The translations under genes and the position numbers were made by a program. 64,000 nt of DNA from Eudorina sp. 2006-703-Eu-15 (lineage: Eukaryota; Chlorophyta; Chlorophyceae; Chlamydomonadales; Volvocaceae), in the NCBI GenBank assembly GCA_003117195.1, contig BDSI01000071.1, positions 186,001-250,000 of the forward strand, in the 5' to 3' direction. Under the pieces are notes generated by a model. The model worked only from the letters and a program-made list of their open reading frames with translations, made no database searches and was not told the origin of the DNA. Below, piece after piece: positions 42,153 to 58,556 of the stretch (positions are counted from its first letter, which is position 1; each line of letters starts with the position of its first letter).

Positions 42153-45100
42153 TCCCTGTCTGACCTGCCGCATGAGGTGCTGATGGAGGTGCTCAAGGCG
42201 CTGCCGGCTCGGAGCCTCGCGGCGGCCGCTGCTGTGTGCCGTACCTGGCGGCGAGCCTCCCGGGAGCCCTGGCTGTGGGTACGGCAGCTGTGCGCGGCGG
42301 GGTACCCGCTGCCGGCGGCGGCCTACGTGGCGCGGCGGCAGTCGGCGGAGGCGGCGGGGCCGCCACCGCTACCGCGTCGGCCGTCGCCGCCGCCGCCACT
42401 GGCGGCGGCGGCGGAGGCGTCGACGGCGGCGGAGGACGACGCCGCTGCCGCGGCCGCTGCGGAGGTGGTCCGGGCGGTGCCCGGGGTGCGGGGCATCCGA
42501 GCCGTGCGGGCGGTGCGGGCGGCCGGCGGCTCCAGCCACGAGGACTTCCTGGGGGGTCTCAGGGCAGGCTTCCTGGACCGCCTCCAGCACCAGCAGCAGC
42601 AGCATCAAACACATCAGCAACACCAACGCCCCGCGGGACCCATGGGTCAGGGGGCCAGCCCACAACAACCCGGGGCCCCGCAGCCACACGCCGGCCAGCA
42701 GCAGCAGCCCCAGCAGCAGCACGCGCAGGGGCAGGGGCAGGCGGGGGTGGAGCTCAAGGAGTTGTACGGCAGGACCGTACGTACGGAGTCCAACTGGCGG
42801 TGCGCGCGCTACGCGGAGTCCGTGCTGCGCGAGCACAGCAGCAACGTGGAGTGTCTGGCCTTCCAGACCGTGGAGCCGTGGGGCTCGGTGCTGCTGAGTG
42901 CGGCGTGGGACGGCAGCGTGCGGGTGTTCTCGCTGGGGCCGACCCGCGGGTCGCCGCAGCAGGCGCGCTGTGTGCGGCGGTACCGGGGGCACACCGGCTG
43001 GATCACGTGCATGGCGGCAGGGAGGCACCAGGTGGTCACAGGTGCGGGTGGTGGGGGCTGTGGGAGGGGTGTGTCGTGTGTGTGGGTAATGGGGTGTGTT
43101 GGGGTGTGTGTGTTATTCAAGCAGGCAGAACAGGAGTGCGTGACATGCGAGGGGCCAAGTGGCGCCCAATAGTTTGCCCGTATGCGCATATAATATACCC
43201 GATTGCCCGACCCATATGTGTGTGTGTGTTGGGGTGGGGGGGGTCCAGTTGGGTGGGGTGGGGGGCGTTGGGGGGGTGGTGGAGCCCCACTGAGGGCGTG
43301 CGAGGAGAGGAGTGTGGCGGGGCAGGGCAGGGCAGGGATGCTCGTGCGTCTCTGTGGCGATGAGGATGAAATCCGAAACGCCCGCCGACCAGCGACCCCC
43401 GACCCCCGACCCCCCAACCTCTGACCCCCGACCCCCGACCCCCGACCCCCGACCCCCGACCCCCGACCCCCGACCCCCAACCCCCGATCCCCGACCCCCG
43501 ACTGCGCGCGCAGCCTCCACGGACCGGCGGGTGGCGGCTTGGCGGTACTACTCGGAGTCCAGTGACCCGTGGGTCGCTCTGGAACACCCGCAGGAGGTGA
43601 CCCTGGTGCGCTTCTGCTACGCGCCCCCTCCCGCCCCCACCACCCACTACCTAGCACACCACCTCCGCCACCCACCTGATCCGGGAAAGCCAGCGGCCAG
43701 CAATAGCGGCGACGGCGCTGGCGGCGGCGGCGGCGCCGCCGGTCCTCACGGTACGACATCCACGGCCTCGCAGGCCCATGGGACGCCCGCGGGCGCCGCG
43801 CTAGGTCGTGGCAGCGACGATGGCGGCGGCGGTACTGGTTTGCAGGACATGTACGGTGCAGGCGCGGCGCAGTACAGCTCGAGGGAGGCGCTGGCGGCGA
43901 CGATGCCGTACGACCCTCAGTGGGAGGATTGGGTGGTGACGGGCTGCATCGACGGCGTCATCCGACTGTGGCACCTGCCCACCAAGCAGCTCCTGCGCAA
44001 CTTCACATCGCACACCGACGTCGTGTGGGGCCTTGCCGTACTCAGCGGCAGCAGCGTCATGGTCTCGTCCAGTCGCGATAGTACGACAAAGTTGTGGCAG
44101 CTACCGCCGTATAAAATGATGCAGGCGGCGATAGCGCCGCCAGGCGGCGGCGGCGGCGGCGGTGTGGTGGGTGGGGTTGGGGCAGCGGAGCTGGCCGGCG
44201 GCGTTGCTGGCGCTGGAGGCGAAGCGGGGATGGGGCCGGCGGCGGCGGGTGCGGGTGCGGACGGGGCGGGTGTCCAGCCTCTGGACGCGATGGCGACGCT
44301 GTGTGGGCACACATCGGCGATTCTGTGCATGGACGTCCACAGAGTGCCGCCCGGGATTATGCCGGAAACGGCGGCGGCGGAGGCGGCGACCGCTGGCGCC
44401 GCGGGTGAGCCCGCGGCTGACCCCACCGGCAGCAGATCCCGTCCTGGCGGGGGCGCCGGCGGGGCCGCCGCCACCCAAAATGACACGATTGCCGTACTGT
44501 CGTACCTGCTACACACGGGGCTCGTTGAGCCGGCGTCGGCCTCTGCGCCACAGCCGTCAGAGCCTGGCGGCACCGCCGGCGACCATGCCCTCGCCAGGCC
44601 CCCGGCCGCTGCCGCCGCCGCCGCCGCCGCCGCCGCCGCTGGCGCGCTGCCGGTGTGGCTGGTCGCCACCGGCGGCGCCGACGCCGTCGTCCGCGTCTGG
44701 AACCTGGCGACGGCGCAGTGCCACACCACGCTGCGCGGTCACTCCGTCGGCGTGCTTTCCGTACAGTTCGGCTACCTGCCCCGCTCCGCCGACGGCCGCC
44801 GCGACCAGCTGCTCCTGCCCGCCAACCTCGACGTAACGGCGGCTGCGCCGCCGCCGTCGCTGGCGCTGCCGCCGGGGCAGTACGGCCACCGCCGGGGCAC
44901 TGCGCAGCGGCTGCCTCCCTGTCAGCGGCTGGTGCTGGTGACGGGGTCGGTGCGGGAGGTGCGGGTGTGGGACCCCGTGGGTGGGTGCGCCCTGACGCAG
45001 CTGTCGGACCACAGCGGCCCGGTCACCTCGGTGGCGCTGGTGCACGGGGCGCTGGTGACGCTGGCCATGAACGGTGGGTGGGCGGGTTGGCGGGTCGAGG

Positions 45101-46381
45101 GAGGGTGGGTAGTCGCGTGGGCGGGTGTTGAGAGAGGGGAAGGGCAGATCCCGGAATGAGTCGGGTTGGTTGATCGGAGGTGGGTTAGGGTTTCGGTTTG
45201 GTTTGGGATGGAGGGTGGTTGGTTCGGGGCGGGAGGAGGGTGCGGAGGAGGGGTGTCGGCGTCCGACAGTGGGTGGGGCCAAGAGGCCACGCACGTGATG
45301 CTCGTTGCCGTACACTTTTACAACAATTGGGAAACGTCGGGTTCCGTAAATGTCGTTCAGGTCCAGGTCTGTATTGACTAGGCCATTTCCTTTAGCTTCG
45401 AGGCATGCAACATAAAACAAACCCAAAGCAACACTTCGGCTGCGTAGCCTGACATCATGTGAACGCCTTGTACGACCGTACTTGTTGTACGACAGACGGG
45501 TTGATTGTCTACAAGTGCAACGGGCTGGACGACACGGCGGAAGCGCTCCAGGCGGGGAGAGCAACAGCAGGCAGCGGCTCGGACACCAACCCGTCCGGGT
45601 CGCCCACGGCGGCGGCGGCGGCGGCGGCGGTGGTACGACCCGCCAGCGCCGCCGGCAGGTTACGACACACGGTGGCGGCGCAGCGGCGGCCCCTGGAGCC
45701 GGTCATTTGCATGCAGGTACGGCACGGTACGGTTGCTGGCAACGGGCTTTAGGCAAGGCCGGGGACTCTTACATCCTAGGAGAAGGGGGGGCGGTGGCAC
45801 GGGTCCCTAACCCTCTCCGGGACAAACACCACCACCGCCAAACAGGGAGTCTGCCGGGCTGCCACTCCGACCACTCCCCCCCCTTTCCTCCTCCTTTATC
45901 GGACAGCGGAATCGCAAAAAGTCGCCGAATGGGTATCAGTAAACCCTTTCCTCCCCCAACCCCCCATCCCAACCCCCCCGACCTCCCCCACACCCACCCA
46001 CCCACCCACCCGCCCCGCCCCCCGCACCTGACAGACCCCGCCGAACCCCGCCTCGCTCGCCCCCTCCGCTCTCACTCGAGACCTCCACCGGCGTTCACCC
46101 AATGCGGTACTCCACCTCGTGTGTCGGCTGCTTCTTCGCGCCTCGATCCCGAGTCCTCAACCGGCCCCTCCTCCCCTCTCCATACTAGCCCACTACACCC
46201 TAGTGCCCCCCACCCTATTCCCCCCGGCCCTTACCCCCCGCCACCCCTCCCCCAGGACCCTCCCCACCATTCCTTCTCCGCCGCCCTGTCGGTCCAGCTG
46301 GAGGGGCTGGCGGTGGGCAGCGGCACCGGCGACATCACCTACCTGGACCTGCGGCCCCGGGCCTCCCCCTGCCGCCGCTGA
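40694..46381 (+). CDS. MYND zinc finger / F-box / WD40 protein, 1354 aa, 5 exons
   Basis: Model: join(40694..40775, 40966..43041, 43514..45073, 45496..45716, 46256..46381), 1354 aa, all phases consistent. Residues 4-40 form a MYND finger (C4, C7, C15, C18, C24, C28, H36, C40) split by intron 1 inside the C28 codon. A long Pro/Ala-rich linker leads to an F-box at about 423-470 (LSDLPHEVLMEVLKALPARS, VCRTWRRAS). From about residue 640 seven WD40-like blades can be traced, including AAWDGSVRVFSL, VTGCIDGVIRLWHL, VSSSRDSTTKLWQL and TGGADAVVRVWNL; the last blade is completed by DGLIVYKC in exon 4. F-box/WD40 proteins usually recruit substrates to SCF ubiquitin ligases, so that role is inferred. 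An N-terminal MYND finger on such a protein is unusual. The last exon (ending RPRASPCRR) is less certain than the rest. Confidence 0.85.
43396..43503. repeat. GACCCCC heptamer repeat in intron 2
   Basis: About 14 head-to-tail units with minor variants fill the 3' end of intron 43042-43513, immediately before the acceptor at 43513. Confidence 0.9.
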
Positions 46382-46563
46382 TCAACCCCCGCCGCCGGGT
46401 CGGGCAATAGGGCCGTCAGGGGGCCGGCCGCACGTGACAGCGGCCGGCTTGCATGGGCAGCCGCCGCCGCCGCATCAGCATCAGCATCAGCAGCAGCAAC
46501 CGGGGCGACGGCCGCCTCTCGGACTGCAGCGGCCATCGTCATTGGACCGCGCCGCGCTGCATG

Positions 46564-46730
46564 GAGGGAGAGGGAAATGGGGAGGAGGAGGAGGCGGGGG
46601 AGGAGGAGGAGGCGGGGGAGGAGGAGGAAGGGGAGGCGGGGGAGGAGGAGGAGGGGGAGGCGGGGGAGGCGGGGGAGGAGGAGGAGGGGGAGGCGGGGGA
46701 GGAGGTGGAGGAGGGGGAGGAGTTGGAGCC
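46564..46730 (+). repeat. Purine-only GGA/GGGGA tract
   Basis: About 165 nt are almost entirely G and A (GGAGGAGGAGGCGGGGGAGG-type units). The tract lies 3' of the MYND/F-box/WD40 stop and produces long spurious poly-Glu, poly-Gly and poly-Pro frames. It could form triplex DNA. Confidence 0.85.
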
Positions 46731-47107
46731 GGCCGTGTTGCAGATGCGGCTGGCCGCCGCCGCGCCTGGGGGGGCGCCGCCCCCAACTCCCCGGGCCTTA
46801 CGGAGTCAACCAAGACAGCGGAACTCTACTCCTTGCTCTCCCCCGCTTTAGAGGGGGAACTCGGTTCTGTTTGTATCGCGGTAGTGTGTTCCCTCCCCCT
46901 CGCCCCCCACCCGCTGCACGCGCGTCTTGCCCCGTGCGCGAGGCCGGTGCTCGCTGGCAGGGGGGCCCCGGAGGGGCAGTTGGGACCCCCCCCGGGTATT
47001 CCAGCCGTGGGTGAGTGACCCGGCGGCCCGGGTGGGTGGCTGAGCGGTCCGAGTCGGTCGCATGATCCACGGAGCGGAGTGGAGAGGCGGAACGGGAGGG
47101 CTGCGAC

Positions 47108-47262
47108 AGCGCGTCTGTGTCACCAAGTGTACGGCACCAAGCCATGGGCAAAAGCGGTCCAGGAACGAAAGAACGCTGTGTGTACGACACCGAGTGTACG
47201 GCATCAAGCAATGGGCTAAGTGGTCCAGGAACGAGAGAACGCATGGACGGACAAATGAATGA
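47108..47262. repeat. Tandem duplication of about 80 bp
   Basis: Two diverged copies, each with GTGTACGGCAYCAAGC-like sequence followed by GTCCAGGAACGARAGAACGC. Confidence 0.75.
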
Positions 47263-48735
47263 GGGCGAGGGGGTTAGGGAACGAGGCGGGGGCGAGTAGC
47301 TGAAGGAACGTGCTTGCCGTACGTATGCCACATGTGTGGGTGTGTTCCCTAGGCAGGCAGAACAGGCAGAACATGTGTGTGTAGACAACATGTGTGGGTG
47401 TGACGCGGAATGATGACCCATCCCGGACCCAACGGATGATGTGGGCGGAGAGGGAGGAGGACGGGGGAGGGGCGGCCCCTTGCGTCGAAAAGTTGGGTGA
47501 TACGGTTGGTGCAGCTCATACGGAACTGAACTGAAGCAAACTGGAAATAGGTGAAGGTAACTGAACCGAATCCTGGTAGGCTCCCCGCCATGCTGATCGT
47601 ACTGCGCCGGAAAAGGCATTCCATGGCTGGGGATCTTCCTGCTGATATATCATATCTTGCTGAAGTGTTAAGCTGCTACCGAGCTTAGCGCGTCTGGGCG
47701 TAGAGCTGTTAACCTGACTGGGGCGTCCACCAGCTGTCGGTTGACGGCGCCACAGAATTGCCGGGTGCCGTCATCTATCGGTGCACGACAGGGTCCCTGA
47801 TGGGTGGATGGGTGGGTGGGTGTGAAAGAGACCCACGTGGGGTGGGGTGGGTGGGTGTAGGGGCGCGGATAGGGAAGCTGACGGCCAGCAGCCGGGCGGG
47901 CTGTAGGTTCCTGAGGGCGCGCAGGGAGGGAGGGGTCCCGGGGCGCCTGGGGAGGAGGCCGTTCGGAAGGGATGGATGGATGGCCTGCGGGCAAGGGGGC
48001 TGCATCGGATCGCAAGCCCCAAACGGGCCAAGGGGAGGCGCCTCGGCCGGCGGGTGAGACTTCGTGGAGGGGGGCTGGTGACCCGCTGTCGTGATTTTAC
48101 GTACCGGGAGGGATTAGTGCGGTGTGGGTGCGGGTAGTTGACACAGCGTTGGGCGCAGTGCCGCTTGCAGCGGCGAGTGGCCGCACTGCGGGATGGATCC
48201 GCGGCCCGGGTTGACTGACCTGACTGACTGACTGACCACTGCGGCGTGCTGCGTGTTTGACTGACTGACTCGGCTGAGATGCCGTACAAGGAGGGGTGGT
48301 AATCCAACGGGCTACCTGCCAAGGCAGTACGACGGACGCAACGTTGCGTCGAAGAAAACCCGCGGCAGTTTCCCGGGTCGGTTCTCCGGGGTCTATGGTT
48401 TCGGAGGACGTCGCCCTCGGTCCTACTCGTCGTGTCCATGCGGTACAGCGTCGCAGAACTGTACAAAAGGCGGTAGCTCCGTACTGCCGTACGACATATG
48501 AGATCACCTGTATGGTCACAAGCGCCCCAGGGGTGCTTACTTCCTCTGTCCGGTCCGTGTACGTGAACCCTCTGTGCGCAACACCCCCTCTGTGGCCCCT
48601 CTCCATCTCTATGGCCCCCCTCTCTCTCTCTCTTCACGCTATCCTCACCCACACATCGTCGTCGTCAACTGTACGACAATACGGCAAATAACACCAGCCT
48701 CAGTCCTGGCGGTGTCCTCGCCCATCCGCGGTTCC

Positions 48736-54122
<5,387 letters not shown>

Positions 54123-55940
54123 GCACGGCAGAGACGAGGGAAGGGCGGGCGGCAGGTGCGAGCTCCGTCCCCCGATGATCCCGCAGGTGTCCTGTCCTGG
54201 CTGGGGAGACGTGGGGCCGCCCTGCCCCCCCCCCCCCCGCAAGGCTCTCAATCCGCACAACGGCCCACGCCCGGCCCTGCGACAGCCTGGATGGAAGTCC
54301 GGGACCGCAGGTGGTGCCCACCGTGCACCTGCGCCCCGTCTTCCCCCCCGGACGCCACACCCGGCGCGCACTAGTGGACACCCGCGCCCTCAAGTGCGGG
54401 AAAGCTCATGATGTCAGGGACTGTGACTCAGCCCCGCAAGCAGCATGGATGCCGTGCACACGTCGGCGCGATGGCGGCTGCGCCAGCACGCGCGCGAACC
54501 TGGGGGTGGGGACCCCGACCCCGCCGGCAAGGAACGTCGAGCCCCGGACGACCCACCCTGGACCTGGGACGCCGAGGGTGTCACACGAGTGCTGTGGGGG
54601 CCACATCCGTGGGCCTCAGCGCGGGAAGGGAGGAGCGGGTTGCGACACGGACACGCGGAGGCCCACAACCGGCGGGCGCAACTTGCTCTCTGGACGGGCA
54701 GCCGGCGCACCAGCCATATCGGGTCCGCTACATGGCCCGTACAGACGCGTTGAGTTGTCTGCATCAAAGAGGGAAGGCAATCCGAGGCTCGTGCTGTCGG
54801 GACCACACATCTCAATTCGGGAGGACGTGGCGCTGCCCACCTGGATGTGGCCTGGGTGCGACAGAATGATGTTCATAACGATCTTTAAATATATATGCAA
54901 AGAAATCTACAACTGTCCGGGCATCCTGATGAAAGCTGGGAAATCTAGTGGTTACAACTGCCGAGTAGTTGACTTATTGAACAAGTGGTAGTTGGCAAAC
55001 GTGATGTGCATGACCTTACACAAAATTATATTTGACTAAGATGCGCTGACAACGTAACAAAATCTTGTTGCTGCGCTTTTCGGGCTTTGCCGTATCGCGA
55101 TTTTTCCGTACGCCCGCAAGTCGTCTGAACGCGGTGGTAGGTCTCACAAGTTGTCCCCAACCGATTCGGCGCTGCGTACTTCAGCGGCTGTAAGAGATGC
55201 TTCTTCGAGGGTTAAGGGAGGCTGACAGGTCACCGATTCATCCCTGGCCGCCTGGAGGCTACGGGCCGCAGCCCGGCACGCTGTGACCCCTCCAGGATCC
55301 CCTTCACCAGTGCGTAGATACCTTTCACCATTCAGTGGTATTCACCACAACAGAGCATGGATGCGTCAAGGAGAAAAAATGGTCGAATGCCGGCGTGATC
55401 ATGCATGGTTGCTGTGTATTGATCGCAAGGCATGGCATTGCTGCGTTCTGGGATATCCGGGTGCGCGCATGGCCCCTCCAACATATTACAGAGATACGCG
55501 GGTTTGGTCGCTGGTTTGGTATGCCTCATACGGCCTCTGGAACATGGCCCAGCCCTCTGCGCCCCTCCTTCAGCGTCTTGCTTCGGGCATGTATTGATCA
55601 TATTGCAATGATGGCAGAACTCTGACACTACGGTGTTGCGTTTCAATTCTTGGTGCGCTTGATATGTACACAGATGCGGGGCCCTGTCCCAAGCTGTCAG
55701 GGTCTCTGGCCCCTACCCCGTCTGCCGTACCGAGGTTCGTTTGTTCGCCAAAAGCCCATGGTGCAATTGAACTGCAATTGAGCAACTATGCTTCGCGCAG
55801 TTACTGGCCGTTACCTTGCTTCGGTATCACGCCTTGTGAAAGGCCAACACCTTAACGTTTGCACCCACGTTCCTGTGGGCAACCAAGACTGCATCAGTCG
55901 TTTCAATTGTACGCAAATAATTTGTAGAGTATCACGCGAA
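54123..55940. other. Divergent spacer between CtpA and the HD-domain gene
   Basis: 1.8 kb lies between two divergent start codons. The half next to CtpA is GC-rich; about 54860-55120 is AT-rich. A 226-codon plus-strand frame (54311-54991) spans both but has no motif and changes composition midway, so I do not call it. Promoters for both genes must lie here; no box is assigned. Confidence 0.4.
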
Positions 55941-58556
55941 ATGGCATCTCAGGCTGGGCCTCAGCCCAATCCGGCTGGAGCCATCGATTTTCTGATGCTC
56001 CTCCAACAGCTTAAGGTAGAAAAAATACAGTACTAGACCGAAAATTCTCATTTTAACAATCTTTTGAAATGACGTGACAGCCAATCGCTTTCCGACCAAT
56101 GGTTCGCAGCTGACGAAGCGAACCGGCTGGGTGCGCAAAAACGTGGAAGGCCCGGAAAGCATCGCAGGCGCGTCTAGCTCAATTGTCAAACTCACATCTG
56201 CCTCTCCCATGATGAGGCAGAGAGCTTCAGCTAAGTACATCGTGTCCGCGTGCGCTGCAGACCACATGTACCGGATGTCCATGATGGCTCTGATCGCAAC
56301 GGACAGCGGTGTAGACGTCAGCAGGTGCGGCGGTGGGGTGGTGCGACGGAGGCGAAGGCGTGGGCCCGCCCCTCTCCTTACCCCCCCCCCCCCCGTGCGC
56401 GCTAGTGACCTCACAGGATCCCTCCCGGCCTGCACCGCGCGCTCTGCTCTCACCGGGGGCTGGCCACGTTACCGCCGAGACCGCCATGAACTCTCCTCCC
56501 TCCCGGGCAGGCCCAGCAGGGGTGTGTGGGATTCCAGGATCGCGTGGGTTCATGGCTGTGACCAGCAGCAGCTGCCGTACGTCTCTCCCAACCACCCACG
56601 AGATCCGCCCTCTGTTCCCCTTTGGCGCTCCTTTCCCTGGCGATCTACGGTATTGTGCCGTAATCCGATCGGACGTTTGCGCTGGCAGCAGCGCATCTTC
56701 AATGTGTCTACCCATGTCCTGTATCCCCCTCCTCCTCCCCTCCTCCCCCCTCCCCTCTGCCCGTCCCCTCCTCCAATCCCCTCCCCTCCCCCCCCTATCC
56801 CCCCCCCGTTACCCCCTCCAGGTGCATCAAGATGGCCCTGGTCCACGACGTGGCGGAGGCCATCGTGGGCGACATCACCCCCCACTGCGGGGTCAGCGAT
56901 GAGGACAAGCACTCCCTGGAGCTGCGGGCGGTGGGGCGCATCAAGGAGATGCTGGGGACCGACACGGCCGCGGGTGCGGGGTGGGGGGGTGGGGGGGTGG
57001 GGACGGGGGGGGAGAGGTGGAGGCCCGGGGGGGGGCCGGGGCCGGGGGACCCCTAAGGAGGCTGGGGGGACATGGGGGACGGCGGGAGGCAGTACCTTGC
57101 GGTGTGGGCCAGCCCCTCCCTGTGGGGGCGGGGGGCACTTGTGAGGTCTTGTATGAGCGTTCCACCCCCCCTCGCCACCCCCCGCCACCCCTCGCCACCA
57201 CCCCGCTCCCCGCTCGTCCCCTTCCGCCCCGCGCCCTCCTCCTCCCCACCACCACCACACCAGCCCGTGAGGTTGAGTCGCTGTGGCTCGAGTACGAGGC
57301 GGCCTCAAGTCCGGAGGCGCTGCTGGTGAAGGATTTCGACAAGCTGGAAATGATCATCACGGCGCATCAGTACGAACAGGTACGGCGGGCCGCCAGGTGT
57401 ACTACACATCGCGGTGCTCTGCCTGACGGTCACCGGGCCCCCTCCCCCTCCCCCCCGCTCTGGCAGCAGCGCAGTTTGAAATGTCTACCGATTTCTACCG
57501 GGATGCACCCGCGGGACGCCTCCCTCCCTCCTGACCCACCATTCCTCCACTGGGTCAGGAGTGTTCAGTGAAGACACGCCCCCGACCCATACCAAGTACC
57601 AGAATACGCACCACATTCGCCTGGCCGAAAAGTATTGTAACTCAGAAGGCGATGCACAGCAAGGGAAATGCCGATGCGGCCGCTCGCGCGAGCCTTCGGC
57701 GATGTCTTGATGTGTGCCCGGGGAGAGTGTACGATCTGGCCTGCGTGTCGAGCTGTCCTGACGACCCATGGGTCGTGACCTAAGGCCCCGGTCATAAGTT
57801 TCATTATAACGTCCCGACCCGTGGGTCGGCCTGTCCCGTCCCGTCCAGGCCCAGCCCGGTCTGGTGCTGGAGGAGTTCTTCTCGAGCACCGCAGGTCGCT
57901 TCAAGACGGACACCGGGTGAGGCGGCAGCTGCAGCAGCAGCAAAAGAGAGGGAAGGGGTGAGAGGGAAGGGGTGGGGTGGGGTGGGGTGGGGGGGGTGTG
58001 GGGGGGTGGGGGGGTGGGGGAAGAGGGGGGAAGAGGGGGACTCGGTCACCGCCTGACTGTGTCTCCCGAACCCACAGCCGCCCTTCCCTGCCGTACCGTA
58101 CCGTACCGTACCGTACCGTACCGTACCGTACCGGGCGACCTGGGAGCGCACCATCCGATCCGCGCAGTCCCCCGGGGGGGAGGGGAAGGGTGGGGAGGTT
58201 AGGGCCCATGTGGTCGGTGGGGCTGGGGCTTGCACTGGGCCCACGTGGCGTTTGATACGTCCCCACGCAAAGCCTTACCTGGGTGGCTGCACACCTGTAC
58301 TGGCTACCTGCCGCCGTGGGGGCCCCGCAGGAGGGCCTGGGCTGCGGAGTTGGTCGCGAGGCGCTGCAGGACGAGAGGGGAGCAGCCGGCGGCGACGGCC
58401 ACGGAGGGGGCAGAGGCGGCGCCGGTGGAGGAGGCGGCGGCGGAGACGGCGGCGGAAGCGGACGCCACCCAAGAGCGGGAGGGGGAAGGGGAGGGGGAGC
58501 GGGAGGGGGCGCCCGGGCCCAAACGCGCGCGGGTGGCTGCGACCGCTGACGGGTAG
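55941..58556 (+). CDS. HDDC2: HD-domain 5'-nucleotidase, HDDC2/YfbR type, 252 aa, 7 exons
   Basis: Model: join(55941..56015, 56110..56167, 56261..56324, 56822..56973, 57264..57379, 57849..57916, 58331..58556), 252 aa. The order matches HDDC2: [40 protein letters not shown] (metal-binding His near 46), [14 protein letters not shown] (HD near 74-75), [13 protein letters not shown] and [15 protein letters not shown] (third-site Asp near 141). Relatives are metal-dependent 5'-deoxynucleoside monophosphatases, so a nucleotide-pool role is expected. The C-terminus adds an Ala/Glu-rich tail ending in a basic PKRARVAA stretch that could be a nuclear signal. Intron 2 (56168-56260) uses a GC donor, is 93 nt and has no in-frame stop; all other introns are GT-AG. 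Confidence 0.9.
56682..56728 (+). repeat. Intronic CTGGCAGCAGC element, HD-domain gene intron 3
   Basis: Reads CTGGCAGCAGCGCATCTTCA then ATGTGTCTACCCATGTCC. Sense, about 95-140 nt before the acceptor. Confidence 0.8.
57459..57500 (+). repeat. Intronic CTGGCAGCAGC element, HD-domain gene intron 5
   Basis: Reads CTGGCAGCAGCGCAGTTTGA then AATGTCTACCGATTTC. Sense, about 350 nt before the acceptor. Confidence 0.85.
58089..58134 (+). repeat. (CCGTA)n pentanucleotide repeat, about 9 units
   Basis: Perfect pentamer array in intron 6 (57917-58330) of the HD-domain gene. The same pentamer recurs as short (GGTAC)n runs near 58846-58872. Confidence 0.95.

Larger units (their letters stand above)
46382..48735. 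other. Convergent intergenic region
   Basis: This lies between the 3' ends of the MYND/F-box/WD40 gene (+) and the CtpA gene (-). It contains the purine tract, a diverged tandem duplication of about 80 bp at 47108-47262 (units contain GTGTACGGCA and GGTCCAGGAACGA), and a CAGGCAGAACAGG element at about 47353-47378. No gene is supported. Confidence 0.5.

Noticed and set aside
41259..44729. Long minus-strand frames opposite the F-box/WD40 exons
   Set aside because: High GC at third codon positions keeps antisense frames open. Only the plus frame encodes MYND, F-box and WD40 motifs.
46119..47018. 299-codon frame downstream of the MYND/F-box/WD40 gene, and a poly-Glu frame at 46453-46851
   Set aside because: Both depend on the purine-only tract. 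The first overlaps the last exon of the called gene in another frame, and neither has start context or motifs.
54311..54991. 226-codon plus-strand frame between CtpA and the HD-domain gene
   Set aside because: No motif, abrupt change from GC-rich to AT-rich composition within the frame, and no splice-consistent neighbours.
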